Shown here: in pieces, positions 53,855 to 64,000 of the stretch
How positions within the stretch are numbered: position 1 is the stretch's first letter
How the letters are laid out: every line of letters starts with the position of its first letter
Assembly: GCA_008360955.1 (NCBI GenBank)
Contig: LUCM01003423.1
Span: forward strand, 1 to 64,000
Direction: 5' to 3'
Length of the DNA: 64,000 nt
Source: Fasciolopsis buskii
Taxonomy: Eukaryota > Platyhelminthes > Trematoda > Plagiorchiida > Fasciolidae
The notes under the pieces: generated by a model
Seen by the model: only the letters and a program-made list of their open reading frames with translations
Database searches by the model: none
Told to the model about the DNA's origin: nothing
Position numbers and translations under genes: made by a program

Positions 53855-54480
53855 TTGTTTTTTGTGATTGATATTATGTTAATAACGCAGCAGAACATTG
53901 GACGAACAGGCAGACAACTGATGGCATGGATAACAGAACATAGAAGGAAGAAAACGGCAGACCTCCGGACAAGGCAGCCTTATCAAAACTTGAGCGCGAT
54001 TCAGCCATCGCTCTGCATACCACAGCAGAAAGATGCAACTTAGATTATGGAAACACTAAAGTACTCCAACGTGGATTTAGAACCTGCACTGGATGTATGT
54101 TTGCCGAGGCTCTGACGGCAAGCACCCAGTCCACGTGCATCAATCCGAACGACGGGGCAGAGATGTCGGCGATATAGAGAGCCTGAACATCGTTGAGAAA
54201 CAAACACTCCAAAGGTCACTGTGCTAGTTGACCTCACCACCGCGGCTGTGCATGACGTGGGGAATAACTAATCCCTCACCCGGTATACAGTTCAAAGTGC
54301 ACATATGCACACAGAAAACTGAACATCCGCTTGCATGCGAACGTTCCTCAGTTATTTGATTGTTAAACTTGCCCCGAGAAAGCCTACCCACGGTAGTCGA
54401 AACGTTGGCGAATTGCATCTACCGACCTGCGCCGTGGCTTTTTCAATTCAACTAAACCCTGTGGTGGATTCAACTGAATC
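53855..54480 (+). mobile_element. Penelope-like element remnant with GIY-YIG endonuclease and downstream hairpin
   Basis: The first frame reads NIGRTGRQLMAWITEHRRKK (about 53894-53955), the GIY-YIG YIG.TGR.L..R..EH motif. A frameshift near 53990 leads into DSAIALHTTAERCNLDYGNT, KVLQRGFRTCTGCMFAEALT and STCINPNDGAEMSAI, the C-terminal GIY-YIG part with the conserved E and N. Some 200 bp downstream (54345-54425) is a hairpin motif shared with 8752-8868. The RT domain of the element is not present. The pairing of GIY-YIG frame and repeat is what marks it as Penelope-like. Confidence 0.75.
54367..54425 (+). other. Hammerhead-like hairpin motif of the Penelope-like element
   Basis: cttgccccgagaaa, stem gcctacc (54382-54388), loop cac, stem ggtagtc (54392-54398), then gaaacgttgg. 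Stem II-like pairing has one C-T mismatch here and is perfect in the 8.8 kb copy. The gaaa core is intact, but the other core strand does not match ctganga, so self-cleavage is doubtful. Confidence 0.5.
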
Positions 54481-57368
54481 GCCGCAAATTTATGTGAAAA
54501 GCACTGTCAACACAACTTAAGAAAGAGCACTTGACTGGCTCATCCGAGGTTAATGGGCACCTGCCTGCTGGATAGATGACTTCAAGTAAATCTGCAGCCG
54601 ATTCAGCAAAAAACGAAACCGCATTCGCCAACACGGAACGAGCCACTTTTGAGACTTAAACTCCTTTCCAGCCGGATAGGATTCTCGGTTTTTCTATGTC
54701 GAATCCAACGTTTGACCAGAAACCCTCGAATCAAACATGACGGCTTATGTTTTTAAAAAGTACGGATTCACTTTGGTTAGTTCAAACAGACCGACATTTG
54801 TGCGAGTAACTAGTTAGTAATGTCACGTGATGCAGAGCACAGCATGAAGAGCTTCTACTGAGTTTTGCGCCGTTGAAACCCCTTCATATTTCACCAGAAA
54901 GTCACGTTTTATCATTATGGAGTCGTATTTTATGGTATTACGTGAGAGATTTGCATCTACTGATTTGTTTCTAACACCAGAAATTAGCGGATCACAAGAA
55001 TATATTAAATAGAAAGTTAAGGGGAATCTAACGTAGGAACTCAGGTGGATCCTACATGAAAAGTTCTCTGTTCACGACCAAAAATGTCGACAAATGTTAG
55101 TCACTGCTGATTTTGATATTTAAAAAGAATCCCACAAATAGAGAAAGTAATGTTGAGTATAGTTTCGCCGTGACATAAATGTGATTGCAGGTGGTATAAA
55201 GTGGAATCACAAAAACCGTATTCCGGAGCTGTCCCAAAATCTTATAGACCACGCCTACTTGTAACAGTTAATGGTACTACGTAACTCTTGCAGTCAAACC
55301 AGGCCTAATTTGATTTCACACATTACGGTCTGATAAACTGCTACCTTATGACGAAGATATTTCGAATTTCTTTGTTAGTTCAAATGAGCGACGAACTCGA
55401 TTTTCAAATCACCATCAGTCTGTTTCTGTGTCGATCACTATTGTTTGACTAGAAGATTCCGCGTATCACCAGAGGGAAAAGGTTTTCGTAATAAACCTTA
55501 AACAGGTCTATAGGGTAAGGTCGCAACAAAGTAACATGGAAATCATTATATAAAGCATGAATATTGATTGTGAATTACAGGTTCTTATTAACATCAGTGG
55601 TTGCTGTCTAAGAACTGGCTCGGTTCGCAAAACTCAGCAAAAACGTTCAGGTCCATTTACTGATACCAGCTGAAGCAACACGTGCATTGTGTGTTCTTCC
55701 CCAGATTCAAACGAAATGTTTCTAACCCAATTGCGAACTGATGTAGTAAAACAGGCTGTGGTTCACCTGATGTGGTAAGGCATTTACAATCAGAAATCCC
55801 GAAACAAAGAAATTAAGAAGTGTAAGTATAGCCAATATAATTCGCCAGTTATTATTTAGCCATGCGAACAAGCAATTATTCAATTGTTTTCGATTTAATT
55901 TCTGAATGGAATCCCTGTGTTTCGTAGTTCATGTCCCCTCAACACTTGTGTAAGCAAGCCCAAAGTTGTGCCAGTTAATAACTCAATCTCGGTTGGAATG
56001 TTCCAGATACTCGAATTCGAACGAAGACTTACAAGCCAGGTTTGTATCATGAATACTTAGTGATAACAAGGCTTTGAACTAAGAAAAGCCCGTTTTGAAG
56101 CCACCGTAGTTTGAGGAAATTATACCATGGGAATGCCTATCAACGAGGGTGGTTTATTTTCTGTTTGACAATAACTGAATATGAAATAGGCTGTCTATAT
56201 GAGGCTGCCAGAATGGTTAAAATGTGAAAAGTAAGATAACACTAAATAAAATGAATGACGACATATGTATGCGAGGCCACATACACACATGCAAGCTTAC
56301 CCATAGATTGGTTGTACGCAGTAGGTTAATTTAGATTGCTGTTGTCGTAAAGAGTAGTCTCGGCAAGTAAACTCTCTACATAGTGAATTATTACACAAGC
56401 AAATGGGAAGTACCAATCGCACAAATGAACATATTTCGTGACCACATATGAGGATGTAACATACTCAGCCAAACTGCTCCAATGTCAGTTGGCAGATCCA
56501 AAGGGTGGACTTAGGCCTGACCAGACGGTGCGACCAAAGATCACTTAGCTTTCCACGTTCAGTGTTGAAGTCGGTTTAGCAACAGGGCGCGATTTGAACA
56601 AACACTTATATTGACTGATTAAATCCATTTACTGCCGATAATTCGTAACAGAAATAAAGCGGATATGCAGCACTTCCATCACTTTCAATGGCAAGTTAAT
56701 CGATTCCAGTTGGTTCCGTGTAATTAGTAAATCAAATATATGAGTGACTTGCAATAGTTTCAGGCACAGCATGACCTGAATAGAGATCTATTGGCAGTGG
56801 GACCAAGAAAAAAATTAAAGCAAAAGAAAGAGTGGGAGAAAGAAAAACTGAAACGTTGATAATCCGCCTCAGTTCTCTTAAGATCCTCTTCCATTTCAGT
56901 GAATTTTGATAACCCTCACCTCTTCCGTGGTCCTTCTATTACCTGGATGTCCAAATCAAAGCGGGGATTGACTGTGGAGGACTCTTATTAAGCTGTCTGT
57001 CGAACAACGTGATTCACAAGGAAGCACAGTGAAACAAGATATTCACAGACCGTTGGGAGCTGACCGGCGTTCTAGTTCGCTTACTTTCCGATCATTGCAG
57101 ATCAACAGTCCAACACTGCGTGGTATTCCAACAGAGTAAGTTCTGTACATCTCTGTTGGGACACACTATCGCCAAAAACGTGTGGGAGTTAATGGTGAGT
57201 CAAACTCACCACGTGCAGGACCAGCATCGAAATGTCATAATTTTTGTAAGCACAACGCCTTCCACTACAATTTAGACATCGCACAGGCTACTACAGCCCC
57301 ACAAATATTCAGCTTTAGCCTTTCTGATAGCAAACAGTAATACTAATGCAGCCGAAGTCTCATATAAA
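54481..57368. other. AT-rich sequence without recognised features
   Basis: No frame longer than 60 codons and no repeat motif recognised. Confidence 0.6.
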
Positions 57369-57608
57369 TTGATAGCCAGGACTGAAAGAAATTTAACGCA
57401 TGCCGGAAGTTCTGACGCTAGCATTTTTGATCCCAATGTGCTAGGAATGATGACCTTGAATGCAGCAAGCGGCTGTCTACCAAAAGTGCAAAATGTATTA
57501 GAGAGGATTCATCTCCGCAACTCAGCAGTAATGCTAGTACATTCTAGTGCTAGAAGAAACCCAGCGGACAGCGACGACATTTTCGTTTTCCCTCTAACAG
57601 ACAGCTGA
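57369..57608 (+). other. Isolated 79-codon open frame, unrecognised
   Basis: Includes ARTERNLTHAGSSDASIFDP and QNVLERIHLRNSAVMLVHSS, ends LTDS and a stop. No domain is recognised. The ATG is preceded by AT-rich DNA without an obvious promoter. It could be an exon or chance. Confidence 0.15.
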
Positions 57609-57794
57609 ACAGTGTAACGCCAATTTCAGGGAAGAACGGGACATTACTGGAACTACGCAGTTTGAAATGAACTCCGAGTAATGTTAACACCCAATGCTTT
57701 AAGTCTGCCATCAAAATAAGCTGTTGGTCACCGATCAAGCTGAGGCGGCTTGATTAAAACTGTTCATCTGCGATTGAAGGTTTCACCACTGATT

Positions 57795-57850
57795 TAGTGG
57801 TCCGTATAGTTAGAACGCATTAGGTTCGTATCCTGAGTTGGGATGTTCCT
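57795..57850 (+). repeat. tRNA-derived SINE head
   Basis: Box-A-like tagtggtccgtatagttaga (57795-57814) and box-B-like aggttcgtatcctga (57822-57836). The boxes are closer together than in a full tRNA, so the body is deleted, as in many decayed SINEs. Confidence 0.5.
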
Positions 57851-58381
57851 AGGCTCATTTGCAAATGATGCCTCATGATGTGCTGGTATCTACTGTTGTT
57901 AATTATTAATCGAATATTATCATATTCTAAGAATGATGGCTGCTGAGAGGGTCACCGAAAAACATCCGTTAACCAAGTTAGCGGCTTTCATCCTTTACAA
58001 AAGGTCGATAATCCGCGGGTGCTTTTAGAGAAGGCGATTTAACCAAAAATCGGGGAATTAAGCAAGCAGCTGACAAGACTGAACGGATGACAATGCTTAT
58101 GCGGAACAATATCCGCAAATTCTCCATAATTGAGATCTAGTAGCTGTCTAGTGGCCATTTAGCCTATTCGCGGAGTTTCTTATCCACGGTGAATTGCTCG
58201 TCATCCATGTCACATCATCTTTTATTCCCACTAAAAAGTTTGCGACTCAAGTACATTAAATGCCACCTTGTTTGGTTACTTTTATTTATGAGTGAAAATT
58301 CTTAACCCTTCCCAAAGGTTTTATCTTTTTTTATCTGTTGACCACCGTATGACGTCATTTCCTTTAAAAGTGTATCTTCTA

Positions 58382-58800
58382 TGAAATAAGGCTTACCGAA
58401 CGCGCCGGAATGTAAAGTATGTGACCACCGATACCTGTTTCTGAGACGGCGATTTTCTCGAAGTTACTCAGCACGAATGAATTTGTGCTAGGTTGGCTAG
58501 GGATCATTACTGAAGCTGTAAAATAGTACAACGCAACATAAAAAATATCCCGGAAAGAAAGTTCATCTGATAAGATGAGACACTTGTCTTTATAACCCTT
58601 ATTGACTAGAGAACTGGCGGATGTGCCTGAGTTAACTGCAGGTGTTTCTATATGAAAATAAGTCAACAAACCAGATTTGCAACTCAAACTGTTGACATTT
58701 TTGTAGACATAAACTGACATCAGGATATATACAGGCACTGAGATAAAACGATCAACAGCTTGTCTCACCACATTATGGCTGATTAGCACGATTCTTTTAT
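58382..58800 (-). other. Candidate exon of an unidentified membrane protein
   Basis: A minus-strand frame open from about 58820, with an ag dinucleotide near its start and a consensus donor (ggtaagcc) near 58390. It encodes two hydrophobic stretches, FISVPVYILMSVYVY and IFYVALYYFTASVMI, around a polar Ser/Thr/Lys segment. Codon content and the donor make it a better exon candidate than other frames in the right third of the window. The acceptor has a weak pyrimidine tract, and no neighbouring exon was linked to it. Confidence 0.3.
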
Positions 58801-59810
58801 TTGATATTTCAAGCCCACTAGTTCAATCCTGAAGCTAAATGTCAATAAGCTTGGGAATCCAGAGAATGTCGAATAAAGCCGTAGAGTGCTCGCATATGAA
58901 ATTACAGAACGACTCATTTTTTGACCACAGGTACTCTAGTCTCATTAATGCATTCAAGTTGCTTTGGTTGCTAAAACACCTAACTAACACTCCATTTAAC
59001 CCAAATGGCCGCACTCCACTCACTCAGTGACCTACCGAGTGGACCTTTGCAGTATTTAAAGTCACAAAGTGAAGTGCACAACTCTGGTTTATCGGCTTCA
59101 TTTCCAGCGGATACACCTGCGTTCAACACAGGCACACTGGCAAATATTCTGACCAGTGTGGACTATAAATAGAGACATCATATTCAAGGCCAAACTTCAA
59201 TTCACCAAAATTACTGAGCCTTAAACTCCAGTGATGAAAAAGGCGCCGAATAAGTTATCATCTCGAAGCAAGCAACAGAATCTGGGAAGCCACAAAGAAA
59301 TTGGGAACATCTTGAATCTTAGTTAGGTTTCATTTCGTGGTACGACGTGGTTTATGAATTCCAGGTGACAGATTCGGATGACTTAACCGTATTGATCTAA
59401 TGGGTGTGCAAACAGGGGATCAATACCCCATTGGCTATAGTTAGAAATGGGTTTAAAGTAGAAAGGAAAGATGAAAAAGAAGGGAAACAGAAGGGGGAAC
59501 GGCTGACTCTAAAGCGTGGTCAGTTATTACGTGATTTTGTGTGCACAGTGTGGGCAGACCAGCCCGACTGTCACTGCCTCCACGATATCCAGGATGTTGC
59601 CTATTTGGAAAGCTAGTCTCCGAGGCGCAAGTTGAGTGGGATGATCTCATGACTGCTCTCGTTCAATCGGAAATGCCATTAGCTGTCGACAGAAACTATG
59701 CTCTATCTTTCGATTATCTTCTTTGCTGATTACCCTATCATTACAACATGTCGGAGAAAATATCACACAAGTTTAATACATAGCAAAATTTGGTAAAACT
59801 TGGGACTGTC

Positions 59811-59870
59811 GGTGGTCAAGCGGTCAGCGTCATCACAACTCAGCATGAAGGTCGTGAATTCTAAGGATTC
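59811..59870 (+). repeat. tRNA-derived SINE head
   Basis: ggtggtcaagcggtcagcg (box A-like) and aaggtcgtgaattctaagg (decayed box B) spaced about as in a tRNA. Confidence 0.45.
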
Positions 59871-61660
59871 CATGGCCAGTCAACTTGCCTAATTTTTAGC
59901 CTTTGATTAGTTAAAACCAAATTTCTGAATTTGAGTTTATTCATCCAATCTCTGGAAAAGAGAGCAGAAGATGAAAATGTTTAAGGGTTTGATGAATTAT
60001 TAGAAATAATTACCAACTCAGTCACAATATAGACAGTGGGCTGGATCTGATAATGATCTGAGAGATACGTCTTAGCCATACTAAATACTCTGAAAAATGA
60101 GAGAATGGTTAAGGCACGGTTAACAAATACCTCACTGGCGCAAAGTGCAGTGAGGTTCTATTTAAAGGACTTGGCAAAATAAAGGTCAGAAACACGACAG
60201 AGAAAGAAGATATTAGCGAATGATTCAGGAAATGACAACTTGATGAATTATGTGATGCCTTACTGTAATTATTAACGGCTACAACCAACAACAGCAGCGG
60301 AATATTCGGGCGCCTGGTCAAGCTATGGCCCAAAAATTTAATAACCCGCTATTGCTCCAATATACTTCGGGTATATTCCAGTGATCTTGTATCCATTATC
60401 GGCTCCTAGAAGTGTTCTCATTGATTCCGTGGGGTTAGATGCTTGCCAGTACCCTCCGGTAATTAGGCAGAGACGATTATTGCAGGCTACCTGCAGTATT
60501 TAAAACTTCTGGTGCTTCCCTGTCGGATTAGGACTGGCAATTATCAAAGGATGCAACACAACCAGCAAAGATCACAGTGAACAAAATGGCATCAAATAGA
60601 ATGGAACATGGAATGACAAACACAATAGAAACAGTTTTCAGCTTTTTACCCTAAATGTGTTTAGAATAATTAGAGCGAGCCAAAGAAGTTTGGAGTTTAT
60701 TTGAGATGGCCACCTCCACCATGGATTGAATAAAACTAAGGTTTTTATTGGACAGTTTTACGAAGCTTTGATCCTGGTACGATCTGTAAGGGAAACTCCA
60801 GCAAGTTCCATTTCTTTTGAATATGCATCAGACTCAACAAAAGATATCCTCCGAATTTGGCTACTTCGTTGCACATCTACTCATTCAAATGTGCATTCAA
60901 TTTAACTTGCCTTTGTGGAATGGTTTGGCAGTTGTCTCAGATGACAAAACAGTACTTACAGCAATACCTTAGGCATGAAGCAAAGAATCTTTGGGAAGTA
61001 GGGAATCGGATATCAGGGTGATACATGTCATCATATTGAGTGTAGCGAATGTTTCTGTGGTGCCTTCTAGTCGATGTGATGCAACTTTAGACACGGATTG
61101 CGGCCCAAAATACTGATGGAGATCAACTGAAACATCCTAGGAACACCAATTTCGGCAAGAGCAGGTGTGTACTCTACTGAAAACAACTAGTAATCGATAT
61201 CGATAAATTGCAGTTGGTTCAGACTTTTGTTTGGAGGGGGGCAGTTAAGGATTGGCTTTGTCAGTGGCCCTTCTCCTCCAGTTTGCGACGAGCAGGTGCT
61301 AATCTGAAATAAAAGAGGAGATATCGATACATTGATTTAGACCAAAAAACCCTCTGATACACCTTCAATCTCGCTACTGTGAATCTGTTCCCTTAAAACC
61401 TGAGAGACTGCAGAGACCCAGGTCAGTCGTCTATTAGCAGCTTAACTGCAATCGATCCATGGACTGTACATTCCAGTTTAGACAATTCGGGCTGACAAAC
61501 GCGCCACTTCCACGGGCATTGGGTAGACGACCTCGCAGTTGGCATCTGATGTCATTGGGTAGGTTCTAAATCCACACTAATTAGTGACAGGTGACAAATG
61601 CTGGGCCCCATCTGGAAGGCCAAAATGTTCTCAAAACATCCTAGTCAATGCATTACAATC
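59871..61660. other. AT-rich sequence without recognised features
   Basis: Only short open frames, and no motif seen. Confidence 0.5.
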
Positions 61661-61663
61661 TAA

Positions 61664-61957
61664 TCAACTATACGAAAGCAAACTCATGAAAGTCTAGCCA
61701 TATTTGAATTGTTTACTGAATTTCGAGATTATCCGGATTTCCTTCGGTTATTGGGTATCGTTCTAAAGGATGTTCCGGAATTGTTTGGATGTCGAATTTG
61801 TAATGGCTCGCAGGCTTTTATCGGTCGTCTTGCTCGATCAAATGGAAGCCGGAAAAGTCATGTCGTAGCCGGCGACAGTTCTCCCAGACGGGTCCCATCA
61901 AGAATTTTTAATGTCAATTACTCTGAGTCCGTGGCTAATGGTATTGACAAAACCTGA
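61664..61957 (+). other. Candidate exon or ORF, unrecognised
   Basis: A plus-strand frame of about 97 codons with ESLAIFELFTEFRDYPDFLR, LLGIVLKDVPELFGCRICNG and a basic Ser-rich tail, ending in TGA. The first half has amphipathic helix character and looks protein-like. No homologue comes to mind and the frame lacks an ATG in its first 40 codons, so a spliced exon is more likely than a single-exon gene. Confidence 0.25.
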
Positions 61958-64000
61958 TCACAGCCCGCCGGTGAAGGATTCAAAGAAATAGATCTAATCA
62001 CTCTTTTCGGTCCTTCATATTGACGGATAACGGTTCTATTTCATCCCCCTAAGGTTATTTTGCTTTACGTCCACTGTGGAATAAACAATTTACATAACAG
62101 CAACCGTCATAAATAAGTGGAATTTCACTAGTTTAAGGCTTATTTGATGTTCATCGATTGTCGAATGTCCACCACAACGGACAATTCAGTAGTGAGCGAC
62201 TGACAAATTAAGTCACTGATCGTGGAAGATACGCATGCCATCGGTTCTTGGGCATCCGCACATTTACGATTATCGAATATCGTTGGGAAACGGTGAGCAA
62301 CGCTGAGCTAAGACAGTACGTGCTCAAAGTCCCATTTCTTGACTTTGCTTGTTGGCTGTTTTATTTTAAGTGTCTCATTCATTCCGATCTGGTTCACAAT
62401 ATTAGCGGAGCCACGCAGTGACTTACCGACAAAATTCTACCACCATATTCCACCAATAATATGAAGAAAACGGTGTTCAAATTAACCATATATCTGTTCT
62501 TCACACTCGAGCTTCGGAGACATTGATGCTGCCGCTGCTGCTGCACACACTCGGTCTTTGATCGATGAAAAGTTACCACACTGACGTTATGGATGCGTCT
62601 AATTAGTGAACACCGATCGAGCCTTCTGTTTGTGCGGAGTGACTTCATTACATGAACCGCAGTTACCCAAGTAACTGAATTCACCCAGCCCAGCCATTTA
62701 TTCCTCTGCAAGAAAGAGGTTTGGTTTCCGGTCAGTGTAGTCTGTTTTCACATATTCAGGGATATTTCAGTTCCCGGAACAAACAGATCGGATGAATTAA
62801 CTACACAGTTTTGCACTCATCCGTCACATTTTCGGTTATAACTGGTTTGTGCTGATGTTATTTCACATAGATATATTTATAGTTTGTCGTCTCCCATCCT
62901 AAACCTACAAAAAGTTAAAGTCACGTGCTAAGATTTTCAGCAATATAGTTCGCACTTCTTCTAAGGATTTTCTAACATCCTCTGTTCCCTAACGGCAAAC
63001 ACTAAATGTTTGACACTTGTAAAAGCAAACCTTTTCCTGTTTAATTGCTCATGCTCTGACGAACCGTTTTTGACCACATTCGGTCTAGTTACCATCTCGT
63101 TTTTAGTTCGCCGACGACTTTGACCAACGAACGTTTTGTTTGGACAAGCATATGTGAGGACGTTCGCAGCTGGCAAGAATATTGCTTGTCGTGTAGGCGC
63201 TTAAATTTTCACGGGCCATTTTCTTTTCTCGATAGTCATTTCGAATGTGTTCTACTTGTTCGCCCTTATCATTCAGCTAGTTCACGCATATCTTTAATTA
63301 CACTGGTCGTTTTACCCAGTAACAGCATGAAGTTTCACAAAGTGATATTCAATATGTAATGGTTGCAAACTATTATTGAAAAATTAACTTTATTCATTTA
63401 GAGTACCTGAAACAGTTGCTTTCAGCGAAGCCCATCAGCTCCCTTTGACTACATTTCGGTATTTTCTTCTGCGATCTAAAAGCATTTCCATAGCAAGGAC
63501 CCATAAACGACAAAAGTCGACAAAAAGGAACGAACGTTGATAGAGCTCATAGCTGCCGCTTCTCTTTGGACAAATCATTTTGCCTTAAAGTCTTCTGGGT
63601 TTCTTTTGAAATTCACCAGCATGCCGAGTCCGGTTGAAAAGTTAACTACCGGTTGTATGGCCGATCCCCAAAGGAAATCATTAGCGATGTCGAGGCGGCA
63701 GAAGGAGGAGACGTCACCTAACTGCGCTGATTTTGAAGCTTGGAATCGAAGCAAAATATTTGGGTGCGCTTTTCGCCATGAATTGAAATTGTATTGACCT
63801 GTGCTTTTACTTCCACCAGAAACAGCCATTTGGTTAGTTTGTTCAAAAAGTAAAGCGTTTGCTTCCTCCAAGCGCTAGCTACGGCATGAGCAACTGAGCT
63901 GAAGCGTTTCACACTAGGCAGGTAACCAAAAAGCAGAAAATATGTAGTAGCTTATTGCATCGATGTATACAATAAGGCGATCCGTAAAAGTTGAAATCAT
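61958..64000. other. Unassigned right edge
   Basis: Open frames at 62394-62711 (minus), 63537-63797 (plus) and 63575-63871 (minus) overlap or lack recognisable motifs. No repeat family was identified here. Confidence 0.4.

Noticed and set aside
54367..54425. Calling a functional hammerhead ribozyme
   Set aside because: The ctganga strand is not matched and the cleavage site and stems I/III cannot be drawn with confidence, so it is listed only as hammerhead-like.
1..64000. Bacterial-type systems, CRISPR arrays, operons
   Set aside because: Coding sequence is interrupted by spliceosomal introns and eukaryotic retroelements throughout; no spaced short direct repeats or polycistronic gene runs are present.

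Overview
The window reads as repeat-rich flatworm (Platyhelminthes) nuclear DNA, most likely from a digenean or another large-genome parasitic lineage. The evidence is two interrupted host genes that mix 35-36 bp introns with introns of 9-15 kb, plus a dense set of flatworm-type retroelements: RTE-like and CR1-like non-LTR elements, two Gypsy families, a Penelope-like element and tRNA-derived SINE-like heads. I see no bacterial features, rRNA, CRISPR array or intact autonomous transposon. I cannot name the species. No similarity search was run; family assignments come from recognising motifs.

Host gene 1 (2013-13781, minus strand) is a polypyrimidine tract-binding protein (PTBP/hephaestus) homologue. 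Seven coding exons were built by hand. They give 574 codons covering RRM1, RRM2, the linker, RRM3 and most of RRM4. The first exon(s) and the last exon were not found. The start of RRM3 is carried by a 34-nt exon, the size of the autoregulatory exon of vertebrate PTBP genes, and skipping it creates an immediate stop.

Host gene 2 (19210-34065, minus strand) is a ubiquitin-conjugating enzyme of the UBE2K/E2-25K type. Exons 1-3 give 99 codons and place the catalytic cysteine at residue 92. Exon 1 is separated from exon 2 by a 14.5 kb intron that is largely retrotransposon. The exons for the rest of the UBC fold and the UBA domain were not found.

Layout: 1-520 RTE remnant; 2.0-13.8 kb PTBP, whose 9.4 kb intron holds a SINE-like head, a jockey-like RT tail and three RTE copies; 15.1-17.2 kb RTE 5' piece joined to a Gypsy pol fragment at an ambiguous base; 19.2-34.1 kb UBE2K, whose intron holds a three-level nest (a Gypsy gag interrupted by an RTE copy, itself interrupted by a 5.6 kb Gypsy element with paired LTRs); 34.4-48.2 kb four CR1-like remnants, all on the minus strand; 52.4-53.2 kb a plus-strand non-LTR RT; 53.9-54.5 kb a Penelope-like GIY-YIG remnant with a hammerhead-like hairpin; 54.5-64 kb AT-rich sequence with two SINE-like heads and a few unassigned open frames.

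The TE open frames are broken by stops and frameshifts, so this looks like old, layered insertion around two conserved housekeeping genes.
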